Below, piece after piece: positions 19,109-28,631 of a stretch of DNA of 52,583 nt. Location of the stretch: assembly GCA_025054615.1 (NCBI GenBank), contig JANWZO010000004.1:108982-161564 (forward strand), in the 5' to 3' direction. The DNA comes from Kiritimatiellia bacterium (GTDB taxonomy: Bacteria > Verrucomicrobiota > Kiritimatiellia > CAIVKH01). Made by a program: the position numbers and the translations under genes. How positions within the stretch are numbered: the first letter of the stretch is position 1; each line of letters opens with the position of its first letter. Below the pieces are notes generated by a model. It made no database searches, was not told the DNA's origin, and was given only the letters and a program-made list of their open reading frames with translations.

Positions 19109-19953
19109 CGCTGATACTCCCGCGGATGGATAAACGGGATTGAAAAATCTGGATTGAAGCGTCCGCTTTGCCGATAGAACGCGAGCGGATTCTCAAACAG
19201 GAGCCGCTCAATCTGCGCCTCGGAAAAGCCGTTGGACTTCATGTGCCCAGCAACCTTGACAAGGCTGAGCGGGTCCGAAGAACCCCAGTCCGCCGAGCTG
19301 TTTACCCAGGTGCGCTCGATGCCCCATTTCTTGAGGATGTCAATGCACCGTTCCGGATTGAGCTTGGAATACGGATACACCGTGAGCCCCGCCCATGCGC
19401 CCGAATCCCGCGTGAGCTTCATGGTCTCCTCGGTGTTGTGGTCGATCATGATCTTGTCCCAGTCGTAGTTCAGCTCACGGCAGACCGCGATCGTGCGTTC
19501 GACTCCCTTCTTTTTGCTGACCGTCGGCGTATCGTGCGGCGTGTGGATCAAAATCAGCATGTTCCGGGCCTTCGCCATCTCGAGCTGGCGCTGGAAGACC
19601 TCTTCCTCGTTAGCCGTTATGAGGTTGTAGCCGACCTCGCCGACTGCCACGCAGCGGGGATGGTCGAAATAGGGCCCGATCCCGGCCAGCGTCTCCTCAG
19701 CAAGCGCGAGATTGTCGGCTTCCTTTGGATTCACGGCGATGCAGGCATAGTGGTCGATGCCGAATCGGCGAGCCCTGGCTGTCTCGAATTCGAGAATGTG
19801 CTGGAAGTAATCCCAAAACGTTCCCGCATAGCGGCGAGGGGAACCCAACCAGAAGGACGGTTCCACGCAGGCGCGAATTCCATTTTCATACATCGCCTGC
19901 AGGTCGTCCGTGGTCCGCGAAAAAATGTGAATGTGGGGTTCGATGATGATCAT
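19105..19953 (-). CDS. eboB: TatD-like metal-dependent hydrolase, EboB-like
   Basis: A 282-residue TIM-barrel hydrolase starting MIIIEPHIHIFSR, where HIH is the first metal-binding pair. Later metal-site candidates are VGEVGYN near residue 110, LILIHTPHDT near 148, IMIDHNTEET near 190 and SSADWGSSDP near 235. The start at 19951-19953 has GAGGAGA just upstream; the longer frame to 20046 lacks family sequence. TatD relatives are nucleases or phosphoester hydrolases, but this subgroup (EboB of the ebo cluster) has no proven reaction. It is translationally coupled to the EboC-like prenyltransferase and follows a ferritin-like gene by about 130 bp. Confidence 0.8.
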   Translation of the reverse strand: MIIIEPHIHIFSRTTDDLQAMYENGIRACVEPSFWLGSPRRYAGTFWDYFQHILEFETARARRFGIDHYACIAVNPKEADNLALAEETLAGIGPYFDHPRCVAVGEVGYNLITANEEEVFQRQLEMAKARNMLILIHTPHDTPTVSKKKGVERTIAVCRELNYDWDKIMIDHNTEETMKLTRDSGAWAGLTVYPYSKLNPERCIDILKKWGIERTWVNSSADWGSSDPLSLVKVAGHMKSNGFSEAQIERLLFENPLAFYRQSGRFNPDFSIPFIHPREYQR

Positions 19954-20082
19954 GATCTTCTCCTCAGCCCTTGAAGCGGGACTGACGCATCCTATTAATC
20001 GCCGCGCCCAATTTTGCGGTTCATGAAATCCGAAACCGGAAGGCACCAGCAGCAGCCTTCCACGGCGCCGCGGTGGGGCAGA

Positions 20083-20538
20083 CTATTTTTTCTCGTATTC
20101 TTTGAGGAAACTCCGGAATTGCTCGCGGTGAGCCTCCTCGTCGGCCAACAGGTCAATCGCCAAATCTTGCGTGACGTAATCCACGCCATCGCAGAGCTCG
20201 ATCAGTTTGTTGTAGCCCTCAATCGCGTCTTCTTCCGCCGCAATCACGCCTCGGATCACGCTGACGACGTCAGTAGTGTCGCGGGGCGGCTGGAGGTCCT
20301 TCTGGCCGGGCTTGAATTCGAAGGATCCCGGAACGGTTCCTCCGAGCACCTTGATCCGACGGGCAAGCTGCTGAGCATGGCCCAGCTCCGCCGCCACATC
20401 GGCGGCAAGGGCGGCCTTGATCTCTTCGGCTCGTACGCCGTCGAGGTTCACGGAATTGGCAATGTAATTTTGGACCGTCTCCAGTTCTTTCCAATACGCC
20501 TCTTCCAGTGCGCGGATGATTTCCTTCCTCTTTTTCAT
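20083..20538 (-). CDS. Ferritin-like diiron-fold protein
   Basis: A 151-residue four-helix protein. Candidate metal ligands are Glu in helix 1 (EEAYWKELETVQNYI), the ExxH pair in helix 2 (AELGHAQQ), Glu in helix 3 (IAAEEDAIEGYNKL) and ADEEAHRE in helix 4, the classic bacterioferritin/rubrerythrin arrangement. GAGGG lies about 8 nt upstream of the ATG. Such proteins store iron or handle peroxide; without a rubredoxin or heme motif the exact role is open. It is directly upstream of the ebo-like pair on the same strand, so it may belong to that unit. Confidence 0.88.
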   Translation of the reverse strand: MKKRKEIIRALEEAYWKELETVQNYIANSVNLDGVRAEEIKAALAADVAAELGHAQQLARRIKVLGGTVPGSFEFKPGQKDLQPPRDTTDVVSVIRGVIAAEEDAIEGYNKLIELCDGVDYVTQDLAIDLLADEEAHREQFRSFLKEYEKK

Positions 20539-20669
20539 GGCGATACCCTCAGAAAAAAGCTACTCCCGCATGTCGCATCCCTCAAGTTGATCAGTTTAGA
20601 CGACTGCACTGCGGAACCTGCGGCTTCAAAGCACCGGCTAATGCCATCTCCACCATCCGCGCGTATAAC

Positions 20670-21404
20670 CTAGGTCCAAGTCACGGTGAAATGCCGCGCA
20701 AGCGATCGATCGATGACACGTACGCGGTCCACCGCCAGCGCGAGACCGACCTTCACGGCGTAATAAAGGGTACCCCATCCGTGAATCGTCGATCGGCCCG
20801 CTATACGGGGGCGAAACACGACTGGCTCCTCCACGAAGGAGTAGCCCTGCCGACGGAGCAGCGCCAGGGCCTCCGGCTCGGGATAATCAACGGGATACTC
20901 TCGGGCAAAATAGTGGAGCAGCGGGCGTTTGACGGCCCAGAAACCGGACGTCGGGTCGGTCACTCGCTTCCGGCAGATGATCGAGAGGGCGACTGACAAA
21001 AGGCGGATGCCAAGAAACCGCGCCATCGAACTGGTGTGGATGCCGCGCGAGGAAAAACGTGAGCCGATCACAAGGTCGGCATCCGTCTGCCGCGCGCGTG
21101 CGACCAATTTCGGGATTTCCGAAGGCGGGTGTTGGCCGTCGCCATCGATCCGGACGCACAATGAGAATCCGCGCGACAGCGCGTATTGAAAACCCGCCTG
21201 CACAGCGCCGCCGACGCCAAGGTTGCAGGGGAGGTCAAGGACGGTCGCACCCCTCTCACGCGCGCGTTCGACGGTTCGGTCGGTCGACCCATCGGAAATG
21301 ACGACAGCCTGAATGCCGGGCAGCACCGACTGCAATTCATCGAGGAGCGGTCCAATCGCCTCCTCCTCGTTGAAAGCCGGGATGATGACCACCACATCAT
21401 TCAT
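20670..21404 (-). CDS. Family 2 glycosyltransferase (polyprenyl-phosphate type)
   Basis: A 244-residue GT-A enzyme with the opening strand VVVIIPAFNEEEAIGPLLDE, the nucleotide-binding DGSTDRT near residue 37, NLGVGGAVQAGFQYAL near 62, the metal-binding RIDGDGQHPPSEIP near 87, and FWAVKRPLLHYF near 150. This pattern matches DPM1/DpmA-like transferases that move a sugar from a nucleotide donor to polyprenyl phosphate on the cytoplasmic face. The start at 21402-21404 overlaps the upstream membrane-protein gene by 8 nt. A lipid-linked sugar made here could feed the neighbouring membrane proteins. Confidence 0.9.
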   Translation of the reverse strand: MNDVVVIIPAFNEEEAIGPLLDELQSVLPGIQAVVISDGSTDRTVERARERGATVLDLPCNLGVGGAVQAGFQYALSRGFSLCVRIDGDGQHPPSEIPKLVARARQTDADLVIGSRFSSRGIHTSSMARFLGIRLLSVALSIICRKRVTDPTSGFWAVKRPLLHYFAREYPVDYPEPEALALLRRQGYSFVEEPVVFRPRIAGRSTIHGWGTLYYAVKVGLALAVDRVRVIDRSLARHFTVTWT

Positions 21405-23748
21405 CGCTAGCAGTTTGCAACGGCTCGACCCACATGTCGATCCGATGGAGCAGCGCCCCCAAACCGGCTGGGTAATCGGAAATTCCCTCTGTTGAAGGGT
21501 CATACGGAGACTCGGCGCGTAATGCGTAGGCCATCGTCCGGCTGCTCGGAGGACCCGCCCCAGCCACCACAGCCGACGCCTCGCTCCAGGAGTGCGCCAA
21601 CTCAAACGGACCAATCTCAACGCCATCTTCCCGCACGAGCGTGATGCGTTGTACGGCCCGCTCATCGCGTCGCCCGGACACGCCAACCACTCTTACATGG
21701 AGTTGCTCGCCGGCTGCGGCGACCGGGCCGATGATCGCCGCGCCGTTTTGGAACCACTGACCCGGAACTCGATCCCCCTGTGGCGAGCGTATCCTGTTCA
21801 CACGCGGCACCCACGGTCCGCGCAGCGCAAGCCAGCCGCCATCGAAGACCTTAGAGAGACGAGGCAACTCATTGTTGGGGGGGCGAGCCTCGAGGACCTC
21901 CACCGCAAGATCACGCAAGTTAGTCTCCGCCGGCAGCGCCCTCTTGGAACGCACGCGGATCATCCGTCCGGTGATCGAACCGTGCGAACGGAAGACAAGA
22001 CCCTGTTCAATTCCCGGATTGGCGTATGCTGTGACGACAAGGACCGTCCGGCTGCTCGCTTGTCCGGCCAGCCAGCGGATGATCTCAGGCAACTGCTCGC
22101 GGGCCCGTTCGTGCTCGCCCAGCCCGTAAACCGGTCGAGTGGATACGACTGCATGCTGGAGGCTGAACGAGTGGTAGTCAAACAGGGTGAGCGAGTCGCC
22201 GATCGCCTCGGAGACGCGGCGGATCCAATTCTGAGCACCAGCCTCGTTGCGTACCACATAAGGTGCCGGCCAGCGCAATGCATTCGCCACTCCCAATCCC
22301 AACACGAGGATCGCCAGCGCGCCGGTAAGCAGGCCGCTAAAACGGCTTAATCCGTCCACGGCCGACTTCAACACCGCCGCAGCCGGCATCGCCGCAACGG
22401 CCAGAAAGAGAATCGCCGGCAACAAACGGCGCTGGTGCCAGAGGCCGGAAACTTCGACGCCTTTCAAAAAGCAGCACACCACGAACGCGGCAAGGCCAAG
22501 CGCGACCGGCCAACGCTGATCCAGCCGCTTTTTTATCAAGACAAGAACACTAGCCCCCCCTAATAAGGTCACGCCCGGCAAGCGAAGGGCGGACCAGGCG
22601 TCGAGCAGCCCATTCCATAACGCGGATCGCCCGGAGGGCAAGACCGCTAAGACCAGCATGACGAGCAGCGGCAGGGACGCCAGAATGGCTTTCGCGAGGG
22701 CACTTTCACCCCAAGTCCTGATGGCCACCGGCGCGGCCGAACCTTTGCTGCGCCATCCTGCAGCCCCAACGGCCACGCTCGCGACTGCCGCTGCTGCGCA
22801 CAGAAGGGCGGCCACTGTCAGAAACGCGACGAGCGCGCGGTGTTCCGCGACGCGATGCAGGTTTCGGCGCCAGATCGACGGATCGAAAAGATCGCCGTAC
22901 GGCTGGCAAATCCACGCCGTCATCACCACGAGAGGAACAAGCCCTGCCACCCATCCGTACAGTTGGTGCCGACGGTGTGGAGCCCGGAGGAATCGGATCA
23001 AAAAGACCGGCATGGCCAGAAGCGACGCGAGCGGGTGAAGGCTGACCGCCAGACCCAGCGCAAATGAACTGGTCAAAGCGGAGGCGCGGTCTGTTGGCAG
23101 GCGCAACGCCGCACCCGCCGCCAGCAGCGACGCCAACCCCTCGGGGACGTAGCCGCGAAGGAACCAGACGGGCAGGGGCGATGCAACCACCAGAGCAGCA
23201 AATAGCGCAGCACCCAGCAACCCTGCCGACGCGGACGCATGCAGGAGCAACACGCCAAACAGCACGGCGCACAGCGCGGGCAAAACGAAATCGCCACCCC
23301 CCTCGAAAAGCAACTCCGCCAGCGCGGCGGCCGACGGCGCCAGGGGATAAAAGAACGGCTCCGTCTCCGCATGCTCGAGCGAATGGACCAAAAACGATCG
23401 ATCCCGCGTATTCCGCCATTGCATCGTGGGCAGAAGCATGAAGGCGGGGCGAATTTCTTCCGGCACGGCGAGCAGGGCCCGGTCGACCTCATGGAAGCCC
23501 CTCCTCATCGCGAAGGCCTTTGTCATGTGACGGTAACCGGAGGTATCGAGGCCGGAGATCGAATCCTCATGGGGACGAAGAAACAGAGCACCGGCCAACC
23601 CGGCTGTGAACAGCAACCCGACGATCCGCGCCCGCCGGCTGCCGAACCCGCGCCACGCATCGGCGGCCAAGGGGGCGGCAACGGAATAAACGCCAGCCAC
23701 TAGAGCGCAAGCGCCGACTGCTGCAAAAACTGCCACATCCAGTGTCAT
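21397..23748 (-). CDS. Large polytopic membrane protein, possible GT-C fold
   Basis: A 783-residue protein with about 11-13 hydrophobic segments in the first 500 residues, then a soluble region of about 280 residues predicted on the outer face. An acidic loop after the early helices (HEDSISGLDTSGYRHMTKAF, near residue 62) resembles the catalytic-loop position of GT-C glycosyltransferases that use lipid-linked sugars. The ATG at 23746-23748 lies 2 bp from the stop of the upstream membrane-protein gene. No specific family was recognised. Cotranscription with a DPM-like transferase supports a glycan assembly role, but this is inference. Confidence 0.7.
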   Translation of the reverse strand: MTLDVAVFAAVGACALVAGVYSVAAPLAADAWRGFGSRRARIVGLLFTAGLAGALFLRPHEDSISGLDTSGYRHMTKAFAMRRGFHEVDRALLAVPEEIRPAFMLLPTMQWRNTRDRSFLVHSLEHAETEPFFYPLAPSAAALAELLFEGGGDFVLPALCAVLFGVLLLHASASAGLLGAALFAALVVASPLPVWFLRGYVPEGLASLLAAGAALRLPTDRASALTSSFALGLAVSLHPLASLLAMPVFLIRFLRAPHRRHQLYGWVAGLVPLVVMTAWICQPYGDLFDPSIWRRNLHRVAEHRALVAFLTVAALLCAAAAVASVAVGAAGWRSKGSAAPVAIRTWGESALAKAILASLPLLVMLVLAVLPSGRSALWNGLLDAWSALRLPGVTLLGGASVLVLIKKRLDQRWPVALGLAAFVVCCFLKGVEVSGLWHQRRLLPAILFLAVAAMPAAAVLKSAVDGLSRFSGLLTGALAILVLGLGVANALRWPAPYVVRNEAGAQNWIRRVSEAIGDSLTLFDYHSFSLQHAVVSTRPVYGLGEHERAREQLPEIIRWLAGQASSRTVLVVTAYANPGIEQGLVFRSHGSITGRMIRVRSKRALPAETNLRDLAVEVLEARPPNNELPRLSKVFDGGWLALRGPWVPRVNRIRSPQGDRVPGQWFQNGAAIIGPVAAAGEQLHVRVVGVSGRRDERAVQRITLVREDGVEIGPFELAHSWSEASAVVAGAGPPSSRTMAYALRAESPYDPSTEGISDYPAGLGALLHRIDMWVEPLQTASDE

Positions 23749-23750
23749 TC

Positions 23751-25673
23751 TCAGCCCTCGCCATTCTCCGGACGCCAAACGAGGACTCGAAGCCGAGGCG
23801 AAAGCGCAAGGTCCTCCAGCGGCGCGCCCCATCTGCGCAGAGACCGCTCCAACCTGTTGTTCTCCTCGGCAGCCCTCGCCCGGTTTTGTTCGAAGGATTC
23901 AACGAGCTCCGGCTGCAGACGCCGCATGATCGACCCGCCCAAGTCGGGAGGCGCCGTCGTCTCGTCGAGGAGAGCGAGCAGCAGGCCGTCCCCCGGCGGG
24001 CCGTCAATCTGGCGTACAACACGAATTCTTGGAGAGGAGAACGCAAACAGCGGGTCGCCAATATCGTTGCCGAAACCGCTGATGCGGCGGCAGACCATCA
24101 TAATGTTTGGCGATCGATCGATTTCGGCCCATAAGGTTGCGAGGTCGCGCCATCCGCTTCGCGCAATCGGATCGCCCCCAACTGCGCGCGCAAATGCGAC
24201 GATCTCATGTTCGGCGGCCGACCCAAACACGGTGTGCGTGGGAGGAAGGACGAGGCCCGATGCGGCCAGCAGGAGGGCGGCTGCGGAACACCATCTCGGG
24301 TGTCCAATGAGGACTGGCTTTAAACCCTCCATTTGTCGGACCAAATAACCGGCGACCATCGCACAGGCCAGGAGTAGACTCCATCCCTCGCGCTGATAGG
24401 CGGTGAATTGCATGAAGCCCGTCCACGTCTGAATCAGGGTCAATCCGCCCCAAGCGCCCAGAACCGTCTCGATGAACGAGCGGGCTAGGAGACCTCGGGC
24501 CAGGATGAGGGTGAAGATTCCGCCGGCGCCCGCTGCGAGCAGATCCGGGAGCCAATCTCCAAATCCCATTCGCTTGATTCGAAAAAAATCGGCGGCCAGG
24601 CGGACGAGCTGGTCGGACGACCAATCCAACTCATGCGGCGCCTCCTCCTGATTGACCACGGCGCCAACGTCGTCGCCTGAAAGATAGGCCGGCGTCTGAC
24701 TCCGTGCGGCGCCGCCTGCTGCGGCAAGATGTCCGCCTGTCAGGACGACGCCTGGGATCAGACAGAATCCCGCAAGGCATGCCGTTGCAAGAAAACGGCG
24801 GCTCCGGAAGACGCCCATCAGGCCGACAAGGGCGGTGAGGCAGGCCACTTGCAGCAACATCATGGGCACGGCGCACCCGAGCAGCAGGCCGATGAAGACG
24901 AGTGTCGCGGCGGCGCTGCGATCCCCACGGCGGTCATGCAAACGGGCCAAGGCCAGCCATACCACCGGAATGGCAAACAGACCCGCTTGATTGGCAAAAG
25001 CGCCCACGCCTGTTTTCAACAAGGGCCAGAGGAGCGGACAGCCAGCGACTATGCCAACGGTAATTCGGCCCGCACAGCGCCCGAACCATGTTTCGGCCAG
25101 TGCGTGGGTGGCCAGTATGAGTCCCAAGCCGTAAAAGGCGCCTCCAAATCTGGCAATCCAGTAGGGGTCGATCCCGAATGCCAGGGCGGGCAAGGCCATC
25201 ACCCAGGAGTACCCGGGCGGATAGATCGGGTTGGACAGCCGCCCGCCCTGCAGAATCTCGCGAATAAATAGCAAGTGAGTGTAGGCGTCGGATTGGCCGA
25301 GCGCCCACGTTTCCAGAGGATGGATCCAGCGCACTGCCACGGCCATCGCGGAGAGGGCCGGAAGGAGCCCATCCGGCTTCGGGCCTTCAGTTTCATGATC
25401 GGCGATGCGGCGCGAAAAAACGCGAACAACGGCGAGTCCTGCGAGGTACGCCCAGATGCCCCATCGCTGAGGATGGACGGCGACCCAACCCAACACCAGG
25501 CCCAAGGCGCCTTGGAGCGCGACGCCGACGGCGATCGAGACCGTCAGAGCGTGGGATGTGGGGACCCGAAAGCGAAGGGCCCAGAACGGCAGCGCAGCAT
25601 AAAGCATCAGTTGCGCGGCCAGCACGGCGCCGGCCCGCAGCAGGAGAGGAATCAGGGGAAATTCTGGCATCAT
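23751..25673 (-). CDS. Polytopic membrane protein, possible GT-C glycosyltransferase
   Basis: A 640-residue protein with about 12 hydrophobic helices. The loop after the fourth helix, LGQSDAYTHLLFIREILQGG (near residue 113), is followed by NPIYPPGYSWVMALPAL, a layout seen in GT-C transferases with an acidic first loop and a PPGY-like second element. The last 160 residues are mostly soluble (from about residue 480). The ATG at 25671-25673 overlaps the TGA of the preceding glycosyltransferase by 4 nt; a second ATG follows immediately. It is probably involved in sugar transfer or polymer handling at the inner membrane. No precise family was recognised. Confidence 0.7.
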   Translation of the reverse strand: MMPEFPLIPLLLRAGAVLAAQLMLYAALPFWALRFRVPTSHALTVSIAVGVALQGALGLVLGWVAVHPQRWGIWAYLAGLAVVRVFSRRIADHETEGPKPDGLLPALSAMAVAVRWIHPLETWALGQSDAYTHLLFIREILQGGRLSNPIYPPGYSWVMALPALAFGIDPYWIARFGGAFYGLGLILATHALAETWFGRCAGRITVGIVAGCPLLWPLLKTGVGAFANQAGLFAIPVVWLALARLHDRRGDRSAAATLVFIGLLLGCAVPMMLLQVACLTALVGLMGVFRSRRFLATACLAGFCLIPGVVLTGGHLAAAGGAARSQTPAYLSGDDVGAVVNQEEAPHELDWSSDQLVRLAADFFRIKRMGFGDWLPDLLAAGAGGIFTLILARGLLARSFIETVLGAWGGLTLIQTWTGFMQFTAYQREGWSLLLACAMVAGYLVRQMEGLKPVLIGHPRWCSAAALLLAASGLVLPPTHTVFGSAAEHEIVAFARAVGGDPIARSGWRDLATLWAEIDRSPNIMMVCRRISGFGNDIGDPLFAFSSPRIRVVRQIDGPPGDGLLLALLDETTAPPDLGGSIMRRLQPELVESFEQNRARAAEENNRLERSLRRWGAPLEDLALSPRLRVLVWRPENGEG

Positions 25674-26659
25674 GGCAAATCGGCGCGTTCGCTGATGAGC
25701 GCATGCCATGTCCGCTGGGCCATTCGGCACCAAGACACGGGAGTTCGAGCGAGGCACCGAGCGGCCAGCTTGTACAAGGGAGAATAGTTGCCGGGAAGGA
25801 TCGCTTCGCGAACCAGCTCCGGCGTCAGGGCTCCGCCCGCCCGCGCGTAGGCAAGGAACAGGATGCTGTTCAAACCGTGTGCCCGTTCAAATGCGCGCGC
25901 ACTTTGGGCACAGACTTCGGCGCCATACAACGGCTCAAGCATCGACATCAGGCGACGCCATCCGTCAAGGACATCAAGCATGGACCCCGTCCACGTGAAG
26001 ACGCCGGCGCTGCCCGTCCGGTTCCACACTAGCGGCTCGGCCACAATCCCGACCGCGCGCCCGACGACGGCCGAAAAAATTCCCCCCACATGCGCGAACC
26101 AGGTTCCGATGTAGGGCGTGACGTCGATCCGACCCCACGCCAAGCGGTTGATTACGCACGCGCCAATAAATCCGGCGGCCCAACCATATCGAGCGAGAAA
26201 GGCGGACGCCTCCATCGTTGCATCGCGTATGAGAGGGATCGCCCGACGCTTCAAAATCCTCGTGTAGTCCTCGTTGACCGCGCTGTAATTGACGAACAGA
26301 AACTCCGGCGGATCGGCTCCCTCGAGGATTTGCCGCACCTGGCGGATCGCAGTCGGCGTCAGCAAATCGTCCTCCCCGAGCCACCACCCGTAACGCGCCG
26401 GGCATTGGTTCATTGATTCGACGATGTTCCCATCGATCCCGAGATTCCGGTCATTGCGATGATGGTGGATGTGCGGATATTCCGACTGCATGCGGCGGAT
26501 CACCGGCACGTTGGTCTCGTCCGTTGAATCGTCGGTTACTACGATGGGCGTTTCGAAGTCGCGCCCCGCGCGAATCACCGATCGTATTGAACGCTCGAGC
26601 AGGTCGGGGCGCTTGTAGGTCGGGATGCAAACAGCGAGCAACGAATCGCCACGTGCCAT
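25670..26659 (-). CDS. Family 2 glycosyltransferase (abequosyl/rhamnosyl type)
   Basis: A 329-residue GT-A enzyme: LLAVCIPTYKRPDLLERSIRS at the N-terminus, PIVVTDDSTDETNVPVI near residue 40, NDRNLGIDGNIVES near 70, and the metal/donor-binding WWLGEDDLLT near 92. The order resembles sugar transferases of O-antigen and capsule clusters. It is the first gene of a four-gene minus-strand unit with two large membrane proteins and a DPM-like transferase. The sugar donor and acceptor are not predictable. The ATG at 26657-26659 has no strong ribosome-binding site. Confidence 0.9.
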   Translation of the reverse strand: MARGDSLLAVCIPTYKRPDLLERSIRSVIRAGRDFETPIVVTDDSTDETNVPVIRRMQSEYPHIHHHRNDRNLGIDGNIVESMNQCPARYGWWLGEDDLLTPTAIRQVRQILEGADPPEFLFVNYSAVNEDYTRILKRRAIPLIRDATMEASAFLARYGWAAGFIGACVINRLAWGRIDVTPYIGTWFAHVGGIFSAVVGRAVGIVAEPLVWNRTGSAGVFTWTGSMLDVLDGWRRLMSMLEPLYGAEVCAQSARAFERAHGLNSILFLAYARAGGALTPELVREAILPGNYSPLYKLAARCLARTPVSWCRMAQRTWHALISERADLP

Positions 26660-26912
26660 CCGCGCCGAGTCAACCAGCTTCCCGGCGGACCTGCACGTCT
26701 AAATTTCGGCGCGCTCTACTCATCCACCGCCATCTTCAACGCCTCGTTGAAACCACCGGTAGCCGTTGTCTAAACCCTCACCACCGCATCGAGGCTGGCG
26801 GCGAGTACACGGCTCCACCGACGCCCCCAAGACCAGGCCGCCTTGTCTTGAACACGAGCATACCGCAGAGCCAGCCAGCGGAGCCGCTCGGAAAACGTGC
26901 CGCGAAACTGCC

Positions 26913-28631
26913 TTACAAGTGGAGGTCCGTCACCGCACCAAGCGACGCGGAGGCGACCTGCGCGGCATATTTGGCGAGAACGCCCCTCGTATATCGGGGT
27001 TTCGGCGGCGTCCATGCCGCAAGGCGCTGACGGATTTCGGATTCCGGGACGTCGAGGTTGATCACGCGCTTTACGGCATCGATCGTAATCGGATCGCCAT
27101 CTCGAACGATGGCCAGTGGGCCTCCCACGAAGGCCTCGGGAGTGATATGGCCGACCACGAAGCCGTGGCTGCCGCCGGAGAAACGACCGTCAGTAATCAG
27201 CGCGACGGATTTGCCGAGCCCCTTGCCCATTACGGCTGAGGTCGGTGAGAGCATCTCCCGCATCCCGGGTCCGCCGCGGGGACCCTCGTACCGAATCACG
27301 ATGACATGCCCCTCCTTGACCGTGCCGTTCAAGATCGCCTGTAGCGCGGTCTCTTCGGATTCGAACACGATCGCTTTTCCGCTGAAGGTCTGCCCTTCCT
27401 TGCCCGAAATTTTGGCCACGGCGCCCTCCGGCGCCAGATTACCGCGCAAAATCACCAGATGCCCGTCGGGCTTGATAGGGTTAGAGAGCGGGCGGATGAT
27501 CTCCTGCTTGGCAGGGTACGGCTTTGCGCGGCGGACGTTTTCCCAAAGCGTCTTGCCTGTGACGGTTAGGCAATCCCCGTGCATCAGACCCTCCTCAATC
27601 AGCATTTTCATGAGGGGGACGGTTCCGCCGATTTTTACGAGGTCGGCCATCACAAAGCGGCCGCTAGGCTTGAGGTCTGCAAGCACAGGCGTTCGGTTCC
27701 CGATGCGAGTAAAATCGTCGAGGGACAAGGGAATTTCGGCCGCGTGCGCGATCGCCAGCAAATGAAGCACGGCGTTGGTGGAGCCGCCCAGCGCCATAAC
27801 CATCGCGATCGCATTTTCGAATGCCTCTTTGCATAGGATGTCTCGAGGTTTGATGCCGCGCTTGAGCAGATTCAAGACGGCCCGACCGGCCGCGCGGCAA
27901 TCCTCGCGTTTGGCCGCGGAGATGGCGACCTGCGCCGAGCTGTTCGGCAGGCTCAAGCCCATCGCCTCGAGCGCCGATGCCATGGTATTCGCCGTGTACA
28001 TTCCGCCACAGGAGCCGGGCCCGGGAATCGCGCAGGCCTCGATTTCCTTCAATTCCTTGTCACTGATGTCGCCTCGCGCATGCGCACCGACCGCCTCAAA
28101 AACCGACACGATATCGACCTTTTTGCCCTTGTATTTGCCGGGAAGGATCGTGCCGCCATAGACGAAGACAGACGGCCGGTTCAATCGCGCCATGGCAATG
28201 GCGCAGCCCGGCATATTCTTGTCGCAACCGCCGATCGCAACAAACCCGTCAAATCCCTCGCAACCGACCACGGCCTCGATGGAATCGGCGATGATTTCCC
28301 TCGAAACGAGGGAGTATTTCATCCCTTCGGATCCCATTGAAATTCCATCGGAGATCGTAATCGTGCCGAAAATCACCGCCTTGCCGCCGGAGGCATTCAC
28401 GCCGGCTGCCGCATAGCGAGCGAGCTTGTCGATATGCATGTTGCAAGGCGTAACCATACTCCACGTCGACGCGATGCCGACTTGCGGCTTCGCGAAATCG
28501 CGATCGGTGAAACCAACGGCGTGCAACATGGCCCGACTTGGCGCGCGCTCAGGGCCGTCCACGATGCGGGAGGAGTAACAACGAATATCGCACGAGGAAC
28601 AACGGCTGGTGACGGGGGCTTTGCTCTTCAT
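26913..28631 (-). CDS. ilvD: Dihydroxy-acid dehydratase
   Basis: IlvD dehydrates dihydroxy acids to 2-oxo acids in valine, leucine and isoleucine synthesis and holds an Fe-S cluster. The 572-residue protein has the three conserved cluster cysteines in TPCNMHI (about residue 65), GGCDKNMPG (about 133) and [12 protein letters not shown] (about 205), plus [17 protein letters not shown] near the C-terminus. AAGGAG lies 8 nt before the ATG. The extreme N-terminus adds CSSCDIRC (residues 11-18), an extra Cys cluster that is not part of the usual IlvD core and is worth noting. Confidence 0.97.
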   Translation of the reverse strand: MKSKAPVTSRCSSCDIRCYSSRIVDGPERAPSRAMLHAVGFTDRDFAKPQVGIASTWSMVTPCNMHIDKLARYAAAGVNASGGKAVIFGTITISDGISMGSEGMKYSLVSREIIADSIEAVVGCEGFDGFVAIGGCDKNMPGCAIAMARLNRPSVFVYGGTILPGKYKGKKVDIVSVFEAVGAHARGDISDKELKEIEACAIPGPGSCGGMYTANTMASALEAMGLSLPNSSAQVAISAAKREDCRAAGRAVLNLLKRGIKPRDILCKEAFENAIAMVMALGGSTNAVLHLLAIAHAAEIPLSLDDFTRIGNRTPVLADLKPSGRFVMADLVKIGGTVPLMKMLIEEGLMHGDCLTVTGKTLWENVRRAKPYPAKQEIIRPLSNPIKPDGHLVILRGNLAPEGAVAKISGKEGQTFSGKAIVFESEETALQAILNGTVKEGHVIVIRYEGPRGGPGMREMLSPTSAVMGKGLGKSVALITDGRFSGGSHGFVVGHITPEAFVGGPLAIVRDGDPITIDAVKRVINLDVPESEIRQRLAAWTPPKPRYTRGVLAKYAAQVASASLGAVTDLHL

